Shown: positions 1 through 8,778 of the stretch, piece after piece | Position numbering within the stretch: position 1 is the first letter of the stretch | How the letters are laid out: the number at the start of each line of letters is the position of its first letter | Source: Alphaproteobacteria bacterium | GTDB lineage: Bacteria > Pseudomonadota > Alphaproteobacteria > Micropepsales > Micropepsaceae | Assembly (NCBI GenBank): GCA_016125165.1 | Contig: WGMH01000008.1 | Span: 53,559 to 117,558, forward strand | Length of the DNA: 64,000 bases | Direction of reading: 5' to 3' | Program-made: the position numbers and the translations under genes | Notes under the pieces: generated by a model | What the model saw: only the letters and a program-made list of their open reading frames with translations | Told to the model about the DNA's origin: nothing | Database searches by the model: none

Positions 1-3000
1 AGGCCGCGCGCAGCATCCATGCCTTTTCCTGCGTGGTGGTGGCGTTGAGGCGCATGTCCACATCGTTGGTGCGCTTCATCAGGGCGGGAACGAGCTGCGG
101 GGTGCCGCCTTCGAGCGCCAGATCGGTGGTGGCCGCCAAATCGCGCACGAACGAGCCGTAATTGTCCTGGCTGTAGGTGAGCGGGTTGGCGTTCATCAGG
201 ATTTGCTTGGCGCGGCCAAACGCATAGGCCGAGCGCGCCTTGTCGCCCGCTTGCGCGGCAGCGGCGCCGGTGAGCGACGCGGCGATGGCGTTGTTCCACT
301 CCCCGCCGCGCATGTCGGAGAAGTAGCGCAGATCCGACAGGTTCACTTTGCCCGCGCGCGCCAGCACATAGAAGGCATAGGCGCGTTCGGCGTCGTCAAA
401 CGAATCCGACGAGGCAGTGTTGCGCAGCCAATTGTCGCCGCGCGTGAGCGCATCGTTCGGAACGACGAAGTTCTTCGCTTTCGCCTGATGCAGGAAATCG
501 AGCGCGAACACGCTGATGAACGGATCGGCACTGCCGCCCGGTCCCCACATGCCGAAATCGCCGGAGTAGTTCTGCATGTCCAGAACATTGTCGATGGCTT
601 CCTGCACACGCGCGCGCAACGCCGCATCCTTCGGCAATCCGGCAAGGGCCGCCAGATCGTTGAAGTAGAGAAGCGGCATGGCCCGGCTCGTCGTCTGCTC
701 GATGCAGCCGAAGGGATATTTGTCGAGCCAGCGCAAAAGGCCCGGAATATCGCTGTAGCCGTGGTTCGAGGAGATGTTGATGCCGACATTGGCAGTGGAC
801 GGCACGATGTTCGCAACAAGCGCGCCGTTGGCGGTGTAGGTCTGGCCGTTGCCGAGCACCTGCACATCCTGCGAGGCGATATCGAGCTGCGGCGCGCGGA
901 TCTGGATCTGCCAATCATGCGCGACCTTGAAGCCGTTCGGTCCTTTCACATTCAGCATCACCTTCGCGATGCCAAGACCCTTGCCGGTGATGACCACCGG
1001 CAGCAGCACGCGCTGGCCCTTGGCGAGCGTGCGCGTGAGCACGGTTTGCGGCGCGCCCGCTTCAAGCCCGGCGGGGCCCGATGTTGTGATGGTGGCGGTG
1101 TAATCGCCCGACGGCCCTTCGACATTGTTCATGTTGAGGGCGGCTTCGGCGCGGTCGCCCGGCGCGAGGAAACGCGGCAGCACGATATCGGCAACCACCG
1201 GATCGCGCACGGTGAGCGGACGATCCGCATGGCCAAGCTTCTTGTTCGTCCAAGCCACGGCCATCAGCCGCAATTCGCCGTTGAAATCCGGAATGTCGAG
1301 CGGGATTTGTGCCATGCCACCCGCGCCGACTTTCACAAGACCGGAGAACAGCGCGACGGTGCGCGTGGGTACCACGGCAAGCGGACGGCCGCCAAAGGCG
1401 TCGCCACCGAATTTCAGCGCACCGACGGGGGCCTTTTCCGGCTTGATGAGGCGGCCGAAATCATCGCGCATGCCGACACCGAGGCTGCGTTTGCCGAAAT
1501 AGTATTTGTTGGGATCGGGCGAAGCGAAATCGGTGAGCTGCAGGATGCCTTCATCCACCGCCGCCAGCGTGACATAGGCTTCCTCGCCACCTTCGATGCC
1601 CTTCACGGTGACAGGCACAACGAGACGCTGGCGTGGCGTGATCTTCTGCGGGCCACCAATCAGCGTTTGCAGCGTGCGCGGCGCATTGTCGACGCCGAGC
1701 CATACCACGCCGATCGAGCGCACGGGCTCGCGGCCCGTGGCCTGATTGAGCGCGCGGTAATGGGTGACCAGCACATAAGCGCCCGGACCCCATTCGGCTT
1801 TCACCGGGATGTCGATGCTGGTGCCCGAGGCAGGCGCTTCGATCAGATGCGATTCAAACACCTTGTCGCCTGCAACCACGACAAGCGCCTGCCCATCGGA
1901 CGACGGCTTGATGGTGACATGCGCGGTTTGACCGGCCTGATAGGCAGGTTTGTCGGCGGCGACCGGAATACGATCCGGGCGATCGCCTGCCGCGCTTGCG
2001 GCCCAGCCCGAATAGAACCGATAGGAGGTTGCTGCGCCAGATTTCGTATCGGTGATCGTGAGGCGATAGGTGCCCCAAGGCATCGCCTGCGAGAGTTTGG
2101 CGGGCGCGCCGGTGCCGATGTTCATGGTTCCGGAAGTGATGAGACGGTCGCGCGTCGTGGATTGGTACTTCCACGAGCCATTGTCCTGATACCATTGATA
2201 GGACGTGACCTCGCGCACCCAGGAGAAGGTGAGACCGTTCAGTGCGATGCGCTTGCCATCGCCATCGACCGCAACGGCTTCAAAACCCGCCTTCGCATTT
2301 TCGGCAATGGAGTCTCCATCGAAATCCGGGCGCAGGCCGATGAACACATTGCGCGTGCGCACCGGCACTTCGACCGACTTGTCGGTGGTGCGCCCGCCCG
2401 GCTCATGGATCGACACCAGTGCCACGGCTTTGAGCGGCAAGGTGGTGTCGGCCAGATCGCCGATCGAGCCGACGACTTCGGAGACACCCGCCGCATCGGA
2501 TTCCGGCACGGTGAGCGCAACGACGACATCGGAGAAGGAATCGTCCACGCGGCCGAACTGGTAGTGCTTGAACGCCTCGAAGGGCTGCGCATCCACGGTG
2601 ATGCGCGCGCTGCCATCGCCGGACAGCCCCGAGGCGGGCGCGCCATAGAGGAAGCGGCTTTCCACCTTGACGGTCATGTCGGTGTTCGGCGCGAGCACTT
2701 TCTGCTCCGGCGTGAGCGTGACCTTCAGGCGCTGGGGAATGAAATCGGCAACATCGAACTGCACGCGGCCAACCGGCGCGGCTTTGGTGTCGATATAGGC
2801 CGCAATCTGCCAGCGCCCGTGCGGAGATGTGTTGCGCAGGGGAACGGACCAGCGCGCGCTGCCCGCCGCGAGCTGATCGCCGCGCAGCGTGGTGCGCGCC
2901 ACTTCCAGACCATCAGGGCGCGTTGCAATGAGCGTGAGCGGCGCGGTGATGGCCGCGCCCACGCGGTCACGCAGCATGGCGACGCTGTGAACCGTTTCGC

Positions 3001-4222
3001 CAGGGCGATAGACGCCGCGCTCGGTATAGACATAGGCATCGACCGGCCCGGGCGTCGCGCGCCCGCCGACACCGCGATCGGTGAGATCGAAGGCCGGGCG
3101 GCGCAGATCAAGGAACGAGAAATCGCCGCCCTTGCCATAGGCCATCACGACAACCGGCTCATCGCCGCCGGTGCCACGAAACAGGCCCGCATCGAAATCG
3201 GCGCGGCCATTGTCGCCCGTCATCACGGTTTGCAGCACATTGTTGTTGCGCGCGACCAGCGTGAGTTTGACGTTGGCCATCGCGCGGCCGCTCGCATAGG
3301 AGCGGGTGAAAGCGGATAGACCGCCCGCGCCCTGGAAGGTGGTGAGCGCGATATCGGAGGCGATCACCCATTGCGAGGCCATTTCCTCTGACGAGTAATC
3401 GTCAGCCGCTTTTTTCTTTGCAGCGTCGGTCGCGATCAGCACATAGGCGCCCGGCTTGTCGGCCTTCAGCATGTCGCGGATCGGGACGAGCGTGACGACG
3501 GATTCGTTCTTGACGTTCTGAACCTCCATCGTGCCAGTCCACACAACGGAGCCCTGATTGTTTTCGAGCTGGGTCTCGTCCCAGTCGTACATGGTGGTCT
3601 GATCGACCACGCCGGTTTCGATCTGCGAGAGCAGGCGGTCGCCGACGCGCACGATCTTGAGGCTGAGCTTGTCGACGTTCACCGTGGTGACGGGCACGCC
3701 TTCCATATTCTCGCGCGGCAGAACGATGCCGCCAGCGAAGCGGATGATGGCGGGCTTGTCGCGCAGTTCGACGGGGACGGTCTCTTCCTCGACCAGCTTC
3801 ATGCCGCGCGCGGACGGAAGTCCCTTCTTCAGGGTCACATTATACGTGGCGTTGAATTCCAGGCCCGCCATGCAGAGGCGGTTGTCGATCGCATGCAGGG
3901 CGACGCGCGTCTCGGGATCAACGCTGAGATAGTCTTCGTAATGCGTCTTGCCGGAGACATCGAGCTTCTGGGTGAAAACGAGGCAGGCTTCGGCCTTGGC
4001 CTTGGTGGTATCGATCTCCAACCGGCGGAAGGCAAAATCGGCTTCCTCGGCCTCTTCGCCCGGATTGGTCGCGACGGTGCCCGTTATGGACGACAGACCC
4101 TGGCTCACGCGTTCGAAGAAGCCGGAACCTTCCTTGCCGCCACCGAGAAAATACAGCGCGCCAACCACAACCAGCACGACAGCCACCGCCGCCGCGCCAC
4201 CGATATAAATCCGCCGGTCCAT
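1..4222 (-). CDS. alpha-2-macroglobulin family protein with thioester (partial, C-terminus off left edge)
   Basis: The frame is open from an ATG at 4222 to the window edge: 1407 codons and no stop. Residues 8-26 form one hydrophobic helix behind MDRR. There is no lipobox cysteine, so I infer an inner-membrane anchor with the rest in the periplasm. The N-terminal part has the CMAGLEFNATYNV-type segment of bacterial macroglobulin MG domains. The thioester motif CIEQ is at residues 1173-1176 inside YPFGCIEQTTSRA, so the bait-and-trap chemistry should be intact. Family knowledge: these proteins trap proteases and are often encoded beside the penicillin-binding protein gene pbpC, which would lie left of this window. 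YciB is encoded just upstream on the same strand. The long frame on the opposite strand (203-3319) is its antisense shadow. Confidence 0.93.
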   Translation of the reverse strand, partial: MDRRIYIGGAAAVAVVLVVVGALYFLGGGKEGSGFFERVSQGLSSITGTVATNPGEEAEEADFAFRRLEIDTTKAKAEACLVFTQKLDVSGKTHYEDYLSVDPETRVALHAIDNRLCMAGLEFNATYNVTLKKGLPSARGMKLVEEETVPVELRDKPAIIRFAGGIVLPRENMEGVPVTTVNVDKLSLKIVRVGDRLLSQIETGVVDQTTMYDWDETQLENNQGSVVWTGTMEVQNVKNESVVTLVPIRDMLKADKPGAYVLIATDAAKKKAADDYSSEEMASQWVIASDIALTTFQGAGGLSAFTRSYASGRAMANVKLTLVARNNNVLQTVMTGDNGRADFDAGLFRGTGGDEPVVVMAYGKGGDFSFLDLRRPAFDLTDRGVGGRATPGPVDAYVYTERGVYRPGETVHSVAMLRDRVGAAITAPLTLIATRPDGLEVARTTLRGDQLAAGSARWSVPLRNTSPHGRWQIAAYIDTKAAPVGRVQFDVADFIPQRLKVTLTPEQKVLAPNTDMTVKVESRFLYGAPASGLSGDGSARITVDAQPFEAFKHYQFGRVDDSFSDVVVALTVPESDAAGVSEVVGSIGDLADTTLPLKAVALVSIHEPGGRTTDKSVEVPVRTRNVFIGLRPDFDGDSIAENAKAGFEAVAVDGDGKRIALNGLTFSWVREVTSYQWYQDNGSWKYQSTTRDRLITSGTMNIGTGAPAKLSQAMPWGTYRLTITDTKSGAATSYRFYSGWAASAAGDRPDRIPVAADKPAYQAGQTAHVTIKPSSDGQALVVVAGDKVFESHLIEAPASGTSIDIPVKAEWGPGAYVLVTHYRALNQATGREPVRSIGVVWLGVDNAPRTLQTLIGGPQKITPRQRLVVPVTVKGIEGGEEAYVTLAAVDEGILQLTDFASPDPNKYYFGKRSLGVGMRDDFGRLIKPEKAPVGALKFGGDAFGGRPLAVVPTRTVALFSGLVKVGAGGMAQIPLDIPDFNGELRLMAVAWTNKKLGHADRPLTVRDPVVADIVLPRFLAPGDRAEAALNMNNVEGPSGDYTATITTSGPAGLEAGAPQTVLTRTLAKGQRVLLPVVITGKGLGIAKVMLNVKGPNGFKVAHDWQIQIRAPQLDIASQDVQVLGNGQTYTANGALVANIVPSTANVGINISSNHGYSDIPGLLRWLDKYPFGCIEQTTSRAMPLLYFNDLAALAGLPKDAALRARVQEAIDNVLDMQNYSGDFGMWGPGGSADPFISVFALDFLHQAKAKNFVVPNDALTRGDNWLRNTASSDSFDDAERAYAFYVLARAGKVNLSDLRYFSDMRGGEWNNAIAASLTGAAAAQAGDKARSAYAFGRAKQILMNANPLTYSQDNYGSFVRDLAATTDLALEGGTPQLVPALMKRTNDVDMRLNATTTQEKAWMLRAA

Positions 4223-4266
4223 GAAATCCCCCGAAGCGCGCATTGTTTGCGTGCATTCAGACTAGC

Positions 4267-4285
4267 GCCGCGCACGATGCGCGGC
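4267..4285. other. 8-bp perfect hairpin between yciB and the macroglobulin gene
   Basis: GCCGCGCA, a 3-nt loop, then TGCGCGGC. No T-run follows on either strand, so it is not a standard intrinsic terminator. It lies 45 bp upstream of the macroglobulin ATG and could be an mRNA processing or pausing hairpin. Low information. Confidence 0.35.
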
Positions 4286-4350
4286 AATTCGATGGCGACG
4301 TTGACAAGCGAAAATGGCGCAAGAATGACGTTGCGCGAAATATCTCACAT

Positions 4351-4929
4351 TTATGCGGCTTGCGCGGCGCCCGTCATCTTCGCGCGAATCGCGCGGCGCA
4401 CCATCACGCGCATGGAGATGTATTGCAGCGCAAACAGGCCCAGTTGCACGGATATCGGAACGAAGGCGGTATACCAGGCCCAGATTTTCGGACCCAGCAG
4501 GAAGGCGACGGCCAGATTGGCGAACGACAGCGCGAACAGCGACAGCGCCCAGACATATCCCCAGATTCGTGGAACCAGCGGGGACAGGTTTTCCGTCACA
4601 ATGGACGGCAGATAGCGCGCCATCCAGTTGCCGCGCAGCATGACGCACCCGATGGCAAAGGCGCCGATGCTCGGCTTGACCATGACAAAGCGCGCGTCAT
4701 GGGTGAGCAGGGTTGCGGTGCCGAGCACAATGACCAGGAACAGACTCATCCATTGCATCGGCTCGATCTTGCGGCTGCGCGCACGGAAATAGACGAACTG
4801 GCCGATGCCCGTGGCAATGCCCGCCAGCGTCGCCCAGATGATGTTGTCGAGCGCGACATAGAAGGCGATGAAAACGATGGTCGAGAGAAAATCCGACGCC
4901 AGCGGTCTGAGGGCCTTAAGCAGAAACAT
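4351..4929 (-). CDS. yciB: YciB/IspZ family inner membrane septation protein
   Basis: 192 residues, close to the usual family length of about 180-200. Five or more hydrophobic segments are visible, for example LSTIVFIAFYVAL, LFLVIVLGTATLL, YVWALSLFALSFANLAVAF. The motif GCVMLRGNWMARYLP in the middle fits the YciB (intracellular septation protein A) family. These polytopic inner-membrane proteins affect envelope synthesis and division; their biochemical activity is not settled. It is followed on the same strand by the macroglobulin gene, 128 bp downstream, so co-transcription is possible. Confidence 0.85.
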   Translation of the reverse strand: MFLLKALRPLASDFLSTIVFIAFYVALDNIIWATLAGIATGIGQFVYFRARSRKIEPMQWMSLFLVIVLGTATLLTHDARFVMVKPSIGAFAIGCVMLRGNWMARYLPSIVTENLSPLVPRIWGYVWALSLFALSFANLAVAFLLGPKIWAWYTAFVPISVQLGLFALQYISMRVMVRRAIRAKMTGAAQAA

Positions 4930-4975
4930 CGCGGTACTCGCCTTGTGCCGCCTGTGCGGCGGCTAGGTGGATGGA

Positions 4976-5038
4976 CAGGCGGAGGGAACGGGAGCCAGCA
5001 CGCCCCCTCCGCCTGCCTCCCCCGTTTTACGGGGGAGG
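4976..5038. repeat. composite palindromic element (two stem-loops), REP-like or terminator
   Basis: Two adjacent inverted repeats. The first pairs CAGGCGGAGGG (4976-4986) with CCCTCCGCCTG (5005-5015). The second pairs CCTCCCCCGT (5016-5025) with ACGGGGGAGG (5029-5038) across a TTT loop. Both are perfect and they abut exactly. They lie between the end of the carotenoid oxygenase gene and the start of yciB, both read leftward. No long T-run follows, so a dispersed palindromic repeat is as likely as a terminator. Confidence 0.6.
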
Positions 5039-5081
5039 AGGTTCTAACGGTTAGATGCAGCGACACGCCGTCTGGTTGCGC

Positions 5082-6494
5082 CTAGGCGCCGACCCAGTTG
5101 CCGTGGAAGCCGAACGGAATGCGGCGCGGCAGATGGGCGGTGGCGACAGGGCCTTTCGTAATGTCCGTCGCATCGAAGACGACGAAGTCACTGGTGTCGG
5201 TGGCGCCGCGATAGAGCGTGGCCACAAGCCAGCCATCGCCTTCCGGCGCGCCTTCGCTGCGCGGCACGAACACCGGCTCGCCCGGCGCTTCGCCTTCGGC
5301 GAACGGATAGACCGCGCGCTTGCCCGTTTTGTGATCGACATGGGCGATGGCGTTGAACAGCACCTTGCCATTGTCCTTCGTGTTCGCGGCAAAGTAGCCA
5401 TGGCGATAGGACAGCGCGGTGCGGCGTTCGTCGAGGCGCGGGAATTCGCCCTGAAGATCATCGATCGGCGTGCGCTTGATGGTGTTGGAATTGTCCGACA
5501 GATCGAATGTCCAGCGCACCAGCTTGGCGGAGGTGTTCTTGCCCGGCGCGCCATCGGCCATCGGGAAGAGCGGCGCGATGGGATATTCCATCACGTCGCA
5601 ATAGATCCTGTCGCCGTCTTCCCACGAATTCATGGGATGGAAGACATAGCAGGCATCGGTGGTGAACCAGCGGATGGAATCGATCGGCGCATCGCGGCGC
5701 AGAACGCCCACATGGCTGCCCTTTTCCGGCTCCCACGCGAAGGCAGGCTTGCCGCTCATGGCGCGCTGCAGGCTGCCGGTGAGCGGCAGGATGGGAAAGA
5801 GCGCATGATGCTCGGTGACCATGAAGTCATGCACCATGGATGAAATCGGCGCTTCAAAGGTGTCGAGACGGGTGACCTTGCCCGCCTTGTTCACCGTGCC
5901 ATAGGCCATGCCCGCGCCGAGCGGCATGTCGCCCACGCTATAGCCGAAGAACACCATCTCGCCGGTGACGGGATCCATCTTCGGATGCGCGGTGAAGCGC
6001 TTGGCGCGGCCCGCATATTCAACATAGCCCCTGGAGGCGAGCGTTTTGGGGTCCAGCTCGAACGGCTCATGGCCTTCTTCAAGCGCCAGCAGCCTGCCCG
6101 CATGAAACACGATGTTGGTGTTGGCGACGCCGCCATCCTTGCCCATCACCGAAGGATCGGTGGTCATCGGATTGCCAAAGGTGCCGAACAGCGATTTGCC
6201 CGCTTCGTGCTCCAGCTCATATTTCGGCGTGTGCACATAACGGTTCTTGTAGGAGACCTTGCCGTCTTCGACGAAGAACGCGTGGATCATGCCATCGCCC
6301 GCGAACCAGTGATGGTTCGGATCGCGCGGTTCGAACTGCGGATTGGGACCGTTGCGGTAATAGGCGCCGGAGAGCCCCTTGGGCATTTCGCCGGTGATCT
6401 TCAGATCGGCGAATTCATCCTCGCTGCGCAGGGGCGCGAAGTTTCCGGTGAGATAGGGATTGATGCGGCCATGGATATTGGTTGGTGCGTTCAA
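5082..6494 (-). CDS. carotenoid oxygenase (RPE65/CCD family) dioxygenase
   Basis: 470 residues, the normal length for the family. The four iron-ligand histidines are recognisable: H170 (FTAHPKMDP), H222 (SSMVHDFMV), H286 (VFHPMNSWED) and H464 (GFHGNW) close to the C-terminus. Family members are cytosolic Fe(II) enzymes that cleave a C=C bond in carotenoids, apocarotenoids or stilbene-type lignin fragments. The substrate cannot be read from sequence, and no carotenoid biosynthesis genes are in the window. The start is a TTG preceded by GGAGGAGG at good spacing. It is divergent from a TetR gene across a 101-bp gap that holds a palindrome over its predicted -10 box, so that TetR is the likely regulator. 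Confidence 0.93.
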   Translation of the reverse strand: MNAPTNIHGRINPYLTGNFAPLRSEDEFADLKITGEMPKGLSGAYYRNGPNPQFEPRDPNHHWFAGDGMIHAFFVEDGKVSYKNRYVHTPKYELEHEAGKSLFGTFGNPMTTDPSVMGKDGGVANTNIVFHAGRLLALEEGHEPFELDPKTLASRGYVEYAGRAKRFTAHPKMDPVTGEMVFFGYSVGDMPLGAGMAYGTVNKAGKVTRLDTFEAPISSMVHDFMVTEHHALFPILPLTGSLQRAMSGKPAFAWEPEKGSHVGVLRRDAPIDSIRWFTTDACYVFHPMNSWEDGDRIYCDVMEYPIAPLFPMADGAPGKNTSAKLVRWTFDLSDNSNTIKRTPIDDLQGEFPRLDERRTALSYRHGYFAANTKDNGKVLFNAIAHVDHKTGKRAVYPFAEGEAPGEPVFVPRSEGAPEGDGWLVATLYRGATDTSDFVVFDATDITKGPVATAHLPRRIPFGFHGNWVGA

Positions 6495-6524
6495 GGGGGG
6501 CCTCCTCCGGCGCTGCGGCGTTTT

Positions 6525-6565
6525 ATACGTTGTAAATTTATGATGTATGCGATAGCTCTTTTCAA
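6525..6565 (-). promoter_or_regulatory. promoter of carotenoid oxygenase with overlapping TetR-type operator
   Basis: An imperfect 24-bp palindrome at 6525-6548 has arms ATACGTTGTAAA and TTTATGATGTAT; 9 of 12 positions pair, with core TAAATTTA. On the minus strand a -35-like TTGAAA (6560-6565) and a -10-like CATAAA (6537-6542) are separated by 17 bp, so the palindrome covers the -10 box. Its place between the tetR-like gene and the oxygenase gene supports an operator role. This is prediction only. Confidence 0.5.
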
Positions 6566-6595
6566 GACCCGCTTCGCCGTTTTTTTGGAAAAACC

Positions 6596-7234
6596 ATGCC
6601 CCGCCCCCTTTCCACCGCAGAAATCGAGGATTTCCGGGACCGCCTGTGCGAGGCGGCCACCCAGATTTTCGCCGAGCGGGGCACCGCGGGCTTCACCATG
6701 CGCGAGCTGGCCAACCGGGTCGGCGTCTCGCCCATGACCCCCTACCGCTACTTCCGCGACAAGGACGAGATCCTCGCCGCCGTGCGCGCACGCGCCTTCG
6801 ACGCCTTTTCCGCCGCGCTCGAAACTGCGTTTGCCACGGGCAAGGACGTAACTGCGCGCACGGCCGGTGCGGGCCGCGCCTATATCGACTTCGCCTTCGC
6901 GCACCCCGAAGCCTATCACCTGATGTTCGACATCCTGCACGATGTCGAAGGCCGCTATCCCGATCTGGCCCGCGCCGAAGAACGCGCGCGCGCCACCATG
7001 ACCCGGCACATCCATCCGCTGGTGGATGCAGGCATCCTGCACGGCGATCCGGTGCTGATCGGTCACGTCTATTGGACGGCGCTGCACGGTGCGGTGATGC
7101 TGAAACTCTCCGGCAAACTTTCCGAGGAATATGATTTCGACGTGGTCGTGAACGAAGCCATGCGCGTGATCACGCTCGGCTATTCCAGCGACAGCGGCAT
7201 GGCGACGAGTCTTCTGCGCGAAAGGCATTCTTAG
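6596..7234 (+). CDS. TetR/AcrR family transcriptional regulator
   Basis: 212 residues. The helix-turn-helix domain spans about residues 13-60 (AATQIFAERGTAGFTMRELANRVGVSP, then YRYFRDKDEIL), followed by an all-helical ligand domain ending in a WHG-type segment (AFAHPEAYHLMFDIL, HVYWTALHGAVML). It is divergent from the carotenoid oxygenase gene and shares its intergenic operator candidate, so I infer local repression of that gene and perhaps autorepression. The ligand is unknown. The ATG at 6596 follows a weak GGAA. Confidence 0.9.
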   Translation: MPRPLSTAEIEDFRDRLCEAATQIFAERGTAGFTMRELANRVGVSPMTPYRYFRDKDEILAAVRARAFDAFSAALETAFATGKDVTARTAGAGRAYIDFAFAHPEAYHLMFDILHDVEGRYPDLARAEERARATMTRHIHPLVDAGILHGDPVLIGHVYWTALHGAVMLKLSGKLSEEYDFDVVVNEAMRVITLGYSSDSGMATSLLRERHS

Positions 7235-7283
7235 GAATTTGTTGAGCATGATGTTCCCCTGAACGGAGCGGGGGCTCGGCTTC

Positions 7284-7763
7284 ATGCGGCTGGAACATTC
7301 TCACAAATCGCTGGGGACACCGGCGCATGCGATCGCGGCACGCGAGGCGGCGGGCGTGCAGTATGGCGCACTGCCCTGGCGCATCACCGAACGCGGGTTT
7401 GAAATTCTTCTGGTCACCACGCGCCATTCCGGCCAATGGATCGTGCCAAAGGGCTGGCCCATCGACGGCGCATCGCCCCACGCGAGCGCCGAACACGAAG
7501 CGCTGGAAGAAGCCGGTGTGCTGGGTGAAATCGGCGAAACCGCAATCGGCGCCTTCCGGCATAATAAAAAGCGGAAGAACACGACGCTGCGCTGCGATGT
7601 GCGCGTCTATCCCCTGCGTGTGACGCATCAGCGCGCCGACTGGCCGGAGAAGTCCGAACGCAGGGCGCGCTGGTTCAGGCTGAGCGATGCGCGCGCCGCC
7701 GTGCGTTCCAGCGAACTGAAAGCAATCATCGAATCCCTCGCCGCGACCCTGCGCAGGCACTGA
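7284..7763 (+). CDS. Nudix hydrolase (DIPP/MutT-like)
   Basis: 159 residues. The Nudix helix is recognisable as PKGWPIDGASPHASAEHEA followed by LEEAGVLG. The catalytic REXXEE core appears as HEALEEAG, so the first arginine is histidine, while the E..EE glutamates are kept. The PKGWP entry and the short length match diphosphoinositol/polyphosphate-type Nudix enzymes of alphaproteobacteria, which hydrolyse nucleoside diphosphate-X or polyphosphate compounds. The substrate is not predictable. It lies 49 bp after the tetR gene and 72 bp before pfkB, all rightward, but no functional link is evident. Confidence 0.85.
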   Translation: MRLEHSHKSLGTPAHAIAAREAAGVQYGALPWRITERGFEILLVTTRHSGQWIVPKGWPIDGASPHASAEHEALEEAGVLGEIGETAIGAFRHNKKRKNTTLRCDVRVYPLRVTHQRADWPEKSERRARWFRLSDARAAVRSSELKAIIESLAATLRRH

Positions 7764-7835
7764 GGTTCCCACACTGAACCTGACGGTGTGGATCGGCGTT
7801 TGCTTCACATGCAGGCGCCGCGCTATGGATTTCGC

Positions 7836-8777
7836 ATGACCGAAAGGATCGTCACGCTCACGCTCAATCCGGCCATCGACATTGCGACGATGACGCAGAA
7901 GCTGAGCCCATTCGACAAACTGCGCTGCGATCCGGAGCGGCGCGATCCCGGTGGCGGCGGCATCAATGTGGCGCGCGTGATCCTGCGGCTGGGCGGCAAT
8001 GCGCTGGCGGTGTTTCCCGCCGGCGGCGGCACGGGCGCGATGCTGGAACATATGCTGCGCAAGGAAGGGCTTGCCGTCCGTTCCGCGCAAATCGACGGCA
8101 CCACGCGCGAAGATTTTTCGGTGATCGAGCGGGCCAGCGGAAACGAATACCGTTTCGTGATGCCGGGTCCTGTGCTGAGCGACGGCGAATTGTCGGCGTT
8201 GCTCGATACCGTGCTGGCCGAGGCGGAGGGCGGCGCGGTTGTGGTGGCGAGCGGCAGTCTGCCGCCTCATACGCGCGCAAGTTTCTACGCCGAGCTTTCT
8301 GCCGCGCTGAAGGCAAAGGGCGCAAAGCTCGTGCTCGACACTTCCGGAACGCCGCTGAAGCTGGCGCTGGAGGAAGGCGTGTGGCTCGTCAAACCGAACC
8401 GCACGGAAATCTCCGAACTCGTGGGCACACGTCTGCGCGGCGTCAATTCGTGGTGCAAGGCGGCCCGGGACATCGTGACCAGCGGCAAGGCGCAAATCGT
8501 GGCGCTTTCCATTGCCGCCGAAGGCGCTTTGCTGGTCACCAGAACCGGCTGCTGGCATGCGCACGCACCCGCAATCAAACCGGTGAGCACGGTGGGCGCA
8601 GGCGATTCTTTCCTTGGCGCACTGATCTGCTCGCTGGCTTCCGAACGTGAGCCAGCCGATGCGTTGCGCCATGCGGTGGCGGCAGGTTCGGCGGCGCTGC
8701 TGGCACCGGGGACCGAACTTGCACACACCGAAGGCATTGCACAGATGCTGGAACAGACCTCGGTTGAGCCGCTTTAA
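7836..8777 (+). CDS. pfkB: PfkB-family 1-/6-phosphofructokinase-like hexose kinase
   Basis: 313 residues from the ATG at 7836. An in-frame upstream start at 7788 would add 16 residues before the conserved TLTLNPAID start, so I prefer 7836. PfkB signature 1 is DPGGGGINVARV near residues 33-44, and signature 2 contains the anion-hole and catalytic base stretch STVGAGDSFLG near residues 246-256. This matches the LacC/FruK/Pfk-2 type that phosphorylates a sugar phosphate with ATP. The nearby PRPP synthetase and AMP phosphorylase genes (12.7-15.2 kb) handle sugar phosphates too, but a carboxylesterase and a regulator separate them. Confidence 0.88.
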   Translation: MTERIVTLTLNPAIDIATMTQKLSPFDKLRCDPERRDPGGGGINVARVILRLGGNALAVFPAGGGTGAMLEHMLRKEGLAVRSAQIDGTTREDFSVIERASGNEYRFVMPGPVLSDGELSALLDTVLAEAEGGAVVVASGSLPPHTRASFYAELSAALKAKGAKLVLDTSGTPLKLALEEGVWLVKPNRTEISELVGTRLRGVNSWCKAARDIVTSGKAQIVALSIAAEGALLVTRTGCWHAHAPAIKPVSTVGAGDSFLGALICSLASEREPADALRHAVAAGSAALLAPGTELAHTEGIAQMLEQTSVEPL

Positions 8778-8778
8778 T

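Noticed and set aside
203..3319. Very long rightward open frame (1038 codons) over the macroglobulin gene
   Set aside because: It is antisense to a frame with clear macroglobulin motifs including the thioester; its own product is Arg/His-rich without domains, an artefact of high GC.
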